Source: Endomicrobium sp.
GTDB lineage: Bacteria > Elusimicrobiota > Endomicrobiia > Endomicrobiales > Endomicrobiaceae
Assembly (NCBI GenBank): GCA_031283985.1
Contig: JAITAQ010000039.1
Location: 1 to 8,645, forward strand
Direction: 5' to 3'
Length of the DNA: 8,645 nucleotides
Shown: positions 6,309 to 8,645 of the stretch, one piece after another
Numbering within the stretch: position 1 is the first letter of the stretch
How the letters are laid out: each line of letters starts with the position of its first letter
The notes under the pieces: model-generated
Told to the model about the DNA's origin: nothing
The model's input: only the letters and a program-made list of their open reading frames with translations
The model's database searches: none
Position numbers and translations under genes: made by a program

Positions 6309-6336
6309 TTAGCAAACAAAGAAATCTCTTTGCTGA
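6309..6336. other. Hairpin between tsaD and dusB
   Basis: TTAGCAAA (6309-6316) can pair with TTTGCTGA (6329-6336), including one G-T pair; an alternative inner stem is CAAAGA/TCTTTG with loop AATC. No T-run follows on either strand, so it is not a typical intrinsic terminator. It may be a weak terminator or RNA processing structure, or chance. Confidence 0.3.
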
Positions 6337-6360
6337 CCATTATGCGCAAAGTCGCAGAGT

Positions 6361-6381
6361 ATGAGTAAATTATTAATATGA
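6361..6381 (+). CDS. Six-codon leader frame overlapping the dusB start (ATGA)
   Basis: The upstream copy of the duplication reads MSKLLI and then TGA at 6379-6381. The TGA overlaps the dusB ATG (6378-6380) in the ATGA arrangement typical of translational coupling. The only purine-rich sequence nearby (GCAGAG) lies right before the first ATG, and the second ATG has no Shine-Dalgarno. Ribosomes could start at the first ATG, stop and restart at dusB. Whether the frame is translated cannot be told from sequence. Confidence 0.3.
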   Translation: MSKLLI

Positions 6382-6394
6382 GTAAATTATTAAT
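6361..6394 (+). repeat. Perfect 17-bp tandem duplication of the dusB start
   Basis: ATGAGTAAATTATTAAT occurs twice without a gap (6361-6377 and 6378-6394). Each copy begins with an ATG and encodes MSKLL. Because 17 is not a multiple of 3, only the second ATG is in frame with dusB; the first opens a short frame that ends across the junction. Confidence 0.95.
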
Positions 6395-7346
6395 TGGAAA
6401 TATAAAAGTTAATAACAATATATTTCTTGCTCCTATGGCAGGATTAACGGATTTGCCATTACGCCTTCTGGCAAAACAAGATGGAGCAGGGCTTGTATAT
6501 ACTGAAATGGTATCGGCAAAAGCTCTTGTCTATAGAGACAAAAAAACAAAAAAACTTTTGACAATTTTAGATGAAGAACGACCTGTTTCTGCTCAAATTG
6601 TTGGCGGAGATTCTTATAGTATGTCTGAAGCTGCAAAAATTGTACAAGACTTAGGGGCAGACATTGTGGATATAAATCTTGGCTGCCCCGTTAGAAAAAT
6701 TGCAAAAGCAGGTGCGGGAGCAAAACTTCTTGCAAATGAGAAACTAGTTTCAAAAATTTTAGAATCCGTAGTAAAAAGCGTAAAAATTCCAGTAACAATT
6801 AAAATACGAATAGGTCTTCTACCAGAACAAAACGTAGCGCCAGGAATTATAAAAATAGCTCAAGATTGTGGAATTAAGATGGTTGCCGTACATGCAAGAC
6901 CTGCGTCTCAAGGACATTCAGGTACCCCAGACTTAAATGCATTTGCCCAGTCTTGCGATGGTGCGAAAATTCCAATTATTGGCAACGGCGGCATAATTAA
7001 CGAAGAAATTGCTTTAGAGTTCTTAAAAATTCCAAATTGTGCAGGAATAATGATAGGACATGGCGCCGTTGGCAATTATTCAATATTTAGAAGGATTGAA
7101 GAATTCTTTAAAACAGGCAAAAAACTTTCTTTACCAACACAAAAGGAAAAAATTAAATGGCTAAAACAGCACGTGATATATTCTACCGAGTTTTACGGCG
7201 AAAAAAAAGGACTCGTATTGATGCGTAAAGTAGCACATTATTACGTTAAAGATATGCCAAACGCCGCAAAAATTCGAGGCGAGATTAATAGTATGACAAT
7301 TTTAGAGGATTTCAATAATTTATTAAATATTTTGATAGATACATAA
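6378..7346 (+). CDS. dusB: tRNA-dihydrouridine synthase (DusB-type)
   Basis: Dus enzymes are FMN-dependent reductases that convert specific uridines in the tRNA D-loop region to dihydrouridine with NADPH. The 322 residues match the usual 320-340. Motifs in order are FLAPMAGLTDLPLRLL (16-31), YTEMVSAKAL (41-50), QIVGGD (73-78), DINLGCPVRK (98-107) with Cys103 as the expected catalytic acid, GAGAKLL (112-118), VTIKIRIG (139-146) with Lys142, VHARPASQGHSG (171-182) with His172 for FMN, and IGNGGI (201-206). The FMN-phosphate motif, usually MIGRGA followed by GNPW, reads MIGHGAVGNYS (225-235), so the Arg is His and PW is lost. The start is the second of two duplicated ATGs; family alignment (LLIGNIKVNN then IFLAPMAG) fits it. 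A 97-nt gap follows tsaD, and no clear terminator follows dusB. Confidence 0.95.
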   Translation: MSKLLIGNIKVNNNIFLAPMAGLTDLPLRLLAKQDGAGLVYTEMVSAKALVYRDKKTKKLLTILDEERPVSAQIVGGDSYSMSEAAKIVQDLGADIVDINLGCPVRKIAKAGAGAKLLANEKLVSKILESVVKSVKIPVTIKIRIGLLPEQNVAPGIIKIAQDCGIKMVAVHARPASQGHSGTPDLNAFAQSCDGAKIPIIGNGGIINEEIALEFLKIPNCAGIMIGHGAVGNYSIFRRIEEFFKTGKKLSLPTQKEKIKWLKQHVIYSTEFYGEKKGLVLMRKVAHYYVKDMPNAAKIRGEINSMTILEDFNNLLNILIDT

Positions 7347-7419
7347 TTTTTATAGTATAGCTACCTTTGAATTGCATTAAAATATAAAATTGAATTTTCA
7401 ATCAAGGAAGTTTTGCGAA

Positions 7420-7601
7420 ATGAACAGTCCAAAAATCTCAGTAATAATTTCCTGTTTACAATACAGAAAAATACCTGCGACAATGCCTTGATAGCGTTGA
7501 GATTATTTACATAAATGGCTGATAACAAAGGGGTATCTTTTGCAAAAAATTTTGGCATATGGCATGTTATGGCATTTAATCAAAACAAAAGAATTGTATA
7601 A
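7420..7601 (+). pseudogene. Family 2 glycosyltransferase, frameshifted and internally deleted
   Basis: A strong AAGGAAG (7404-7410) precedes an ATG that opens MNSPKISVIIS, the start of the GT2 GT-A fold. One extra T after the VII codons shifts the frame, and the next frame continues PVYNTEKYLRQCLDSVEIIY then ING, exactly the family's first helix and beta strand. After a missing stretch that should carry the DDGSTDNS-type motif comes DNKGVSFAKNFGI (7521-7559) in a third frame, ending at TAA 7599. Nothing downstream matches the rest of a GT2 enzyme, including the DXD motif and C-terminal half. Such enzymes add sugars to surface glycans. About 60 of the usual 250-350 codons remain, so it is non-functional. 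Confidence 0.8.
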
Positions 7602-7671
7602 TGCCAGCCAGCCAGTGTCTCGTTTTTAGCTGGTATAGGGTAGTGCAAGTAAATAAAACTATAGAGTTGGA

Positions 7672-7691
7672 GAGCAAATGTGCATTTGCTC
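7672..7691. repeat. Perfect inverted repeat (hairpin)
   Basis: GAGCAAATG and CATTTGCTC (9 bp each) are separated by TG. As RNA this gives a stem of 8-9 bp, with no T-run on either side. It lies right at the upstream edge of the leuA remnant, and a GCCA-repeat (7603-7615) lies before it. It could be a leftover terminator or a deletion endpoint. Confidence 0.5.
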
Positions 7692-7880
7692 ACTAGTCAG
7701 TCATTCATAAGTATGTGGAATGCTTATAAAGCAAGAGAAATCTATGAAATTATGCATCCTGTAGATGTCGGCGTGTTACTTGAAAGCCCTTTGGCTTTAG
7801 GAAAACACTCAGGAAGACACGCTTTTTTCAAGAAAGAGATATATTATTTGTGTGCTAACTACCATTATTCTTCTAAATAA
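7680..7880 (+). pseudogene. leuA: 2-isopropylmalate synthase fragment
   Basis: About 40 codons (roughly 7716-7835) encode [14 protein letters not shown], then [18 protein letters not shown]. This is the conserved LeuA linker region between the TIM-barrel and the C-terminal part, where GKHSGRHA is highly characteristic. LeuA condenses acetyl-CoA with 2-ketoisovalerate in the first step of leucine synthesis. The whole catalytic barrel upstream and the regulatory domain downstream are missing. The residues before (HLLTSQSF) and after ([12 protein letters not shown]) do not match. The frame is open from a GTG at 7680 to TAA at 7878-7880 but has no ribosome-binding site of note, so a functional peptide is unlikely. 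Its position upstream of asd resembles leu-asd clusters of other bacteria and suggests that a leu operon has been deleted. Confidence 0.75.
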
Positions 7881-7918
7881 GATATAAAGAGAGAAAAATA
7901 TATTTTTTATCTTTCCAC

Positions 7919-7923
7919 GAGGG
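7919..7923 (+). promoter_or_regulatory. Shine-Dalgarno of asd
   Basis: GAGGG lies 6 nt before ATG at 7930 and fixes the asd start. It is one of the better ribosome-binding sites in the window. Confidence 0.7.
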
Positions 7924-7929
7924 CAAAAA

Positions 7930-8645
7930 ATGAGAAAATTTAAAGTAGCAGTTGTCGGTGCAACAGGTGCAGTTGGACTTGAAATGATCAAAATGCTTGA
8001 AAGTAGAAATTTTCCTACTGAAAGTATAAAATTTTTAGCTTCTGAACGCTCTACAGGCAAAAAGTTAACATATAATGGTAAAAAAATAACAGTTGAGTTG
8101 CTCACCAAAGAGAAAGGGAAAGGCATAGATATAGCCCTTTTTAGCACAGGAGCAGCTGTTTCCAAAGAATTTGCGACCTCTTTTGCCGCTGCCGGTTGTT
8201 TTGTAATAGATAATTCTAGTGCTTGGCGCATGGAAAAAGATATACCATTAGTAGTTCCTGAAGTAAACCCTCATCACTTAAAAAAGGATAAAAAACTTAT
8301 AGCAAATCCTAATTGTTCAACCATTCAAATGGTTGTAGCATTGAAACCTATTCACGATTTTACAAAAATTAAGAGAGTTATAGTTTCAACATATCAGTCT
8401 GTTTCAGGAGCAGGTCAAAGGGGAATAAGTGAACTTACAGAACAAGTAAAAGCTTGGGCTAAAGAGAAATCTATTCCTCCCATAGCTAATAAATTTCAAT
8501 ACCAGATTGCATTCAATTTAATACCACAAATAGATGTTTTTACAGACAATGGTTATACAAAAGAAGAAATGAAAATGACTAATGAAACTAAAAAAATTAT
8601 GGGGGATAACTCAATAGAAGTCAGCGCAACATGCGTAAGAGTACC
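7930..8645 (+). CDS. asd: Aspartate-semialdehyde dehydrogenase (3' end outside window)
   Basis: Asd reduces beta-aspartyl phosphate with NADPH to aspartate semialdehyde, the branch point to diaminopimelate/lysine, threonine and methionine. The frame is open from ATG 7930 to the window edge, giving 238 of the usual 330-345 residues. Visible are the NADPH-binding VVGATGAVG (8-16), the phosphate-contacting SERSTGKK (38-45), STGAAVSK (72-79), IDNSSAWR (93-100), VPEVNP (109-114), NPNCSTIQM (126-134) with catalytic Cys129, and TYQSVSGAGQRG (154-165). The catalytic His motif (usually RVPV followed by H) lies beyond the edge. It belongs to the same pathway as the DapL-like gene at the other end of the window. 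The upstream neighbour is a leuA fragment and I found no convincing promoter close by, so it may originally have been the last gene of a leu operon. Confidence 0.97.
   Translation, partial: MRKFKVAVVGATGAVGLEMIKMLESRNFPTESIKFLASERSTGKKLTYNGKKITVELLTKEKGKGIDIALFSTGAAVSKEFATSFAAAGCFVIDNSSAWRMEKDIPLVVPEVNPHHLKKDKKLIANPNCSTIQMVVALKPIHDFTKIKRVIVSTYQSVSGAGQRGISELTEQVKAWAKEKSIPPIANKFQYQIAFNLIPQIDVFTDNGYTKEEMKMTNETKKIMGDNSIEVSATCVRV

Noticed and set aside
6433..6636. 67-codon minus-strand frame
   Set aside because: It is antisense to the highly conserved start of dusB.
7361..7558. 65-codon minus-strand frame
   Set aside because: It is antisense to the glycosyltransferase remnant, which is supported by clear family motifs.
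7603..7633. GCCA repeats plus a GCTGG arm as a CRISPR, repeat array or RNA gene
   Set aside because: There are only about three copies of a 4-base unit and one 5-bp pairing, which is too little to support a functional element.
7809..8231. 140-codon minus-strand frame
   Set aside because: It is antisense to asd and the leuA remnant.

Overview
The window is AT-rich, with A/T runs in most genes, and alternates short intact housekeeping genes with eroded gene remnants. Gene content and decay pattern fit a reduced, host-restricted bacterium. The best guess is an Elusimicrobiota endosymbiont of the Endomicrobium type. Supporting this are a DapL-like aminotransferase, an aspartate-semialdehyde dehydrogenase, FtsX/EnvC and many fresh pseudogenes. 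This placement is inference from content, not a database match.

Layout. 1-1172 (minus): a promoter, a dead HU-family gene and, 12 nt downstream of it, an intact but window-truncated DapL-like aminotransferase. 1175-1731: an unrecognised reading frame broken by one TAA, then a stretch without a recognisable gene. 1732-1867 (minus): tRNA-Gln(CUG) with a good promoter. 1868-2532: a featureless stretch, then the 3' part of a glycogen synthase gene (glgA) with frameshifts, an internal deletion and a Trp-to-stop change. 2495-6280 (plus): a promoter inside the glgA remnant and an operon-like run of ftsX, envC, a collapsed ctpA-type S41 protease gene, a 143-aa membrane-anchored protein that may be the N-terminal stub of a YibQ-like divergent polysaccharide deacetylase, and tsaD. 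6361-7346 (plus): dusB, whose first 17 bp are perfectly duplicated in tandem. 7420-7880: remnants of a family 2 glycosyltransferase and of leuA. 7930-end (plus): the 5' part of asd.

How the genes work together. The two window ends carry steps of the aspartate/diaminopimelate route (Asd and probably DapL), which supplies lysine and the peptidoglycan cross-linking residue. FtsX and EnvC belong to the system that switches on septal peptidoglycan amidases. TsaD and DusB modify tRNA (t6A37 and dihydrouridine). What has decayed is glycogen synthesis, leucine synthesis, a glycosyltransferase, a nucleoid protein, a C-terminal processing protease and possibly a deacetylase. Wall precursor supply, division and tRNA modification are kept.

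I see no CRISPR array, transposase, phage gene, toxin-antitoxin pair or evident new multi-gene system. The most notable signals are the duplicated dusB start with its six-codon overlapping leader frame, the dead HU gene left as the leader of a live biosynthetic gene, and the gutted envC-ctpA-deacetylase cluster.
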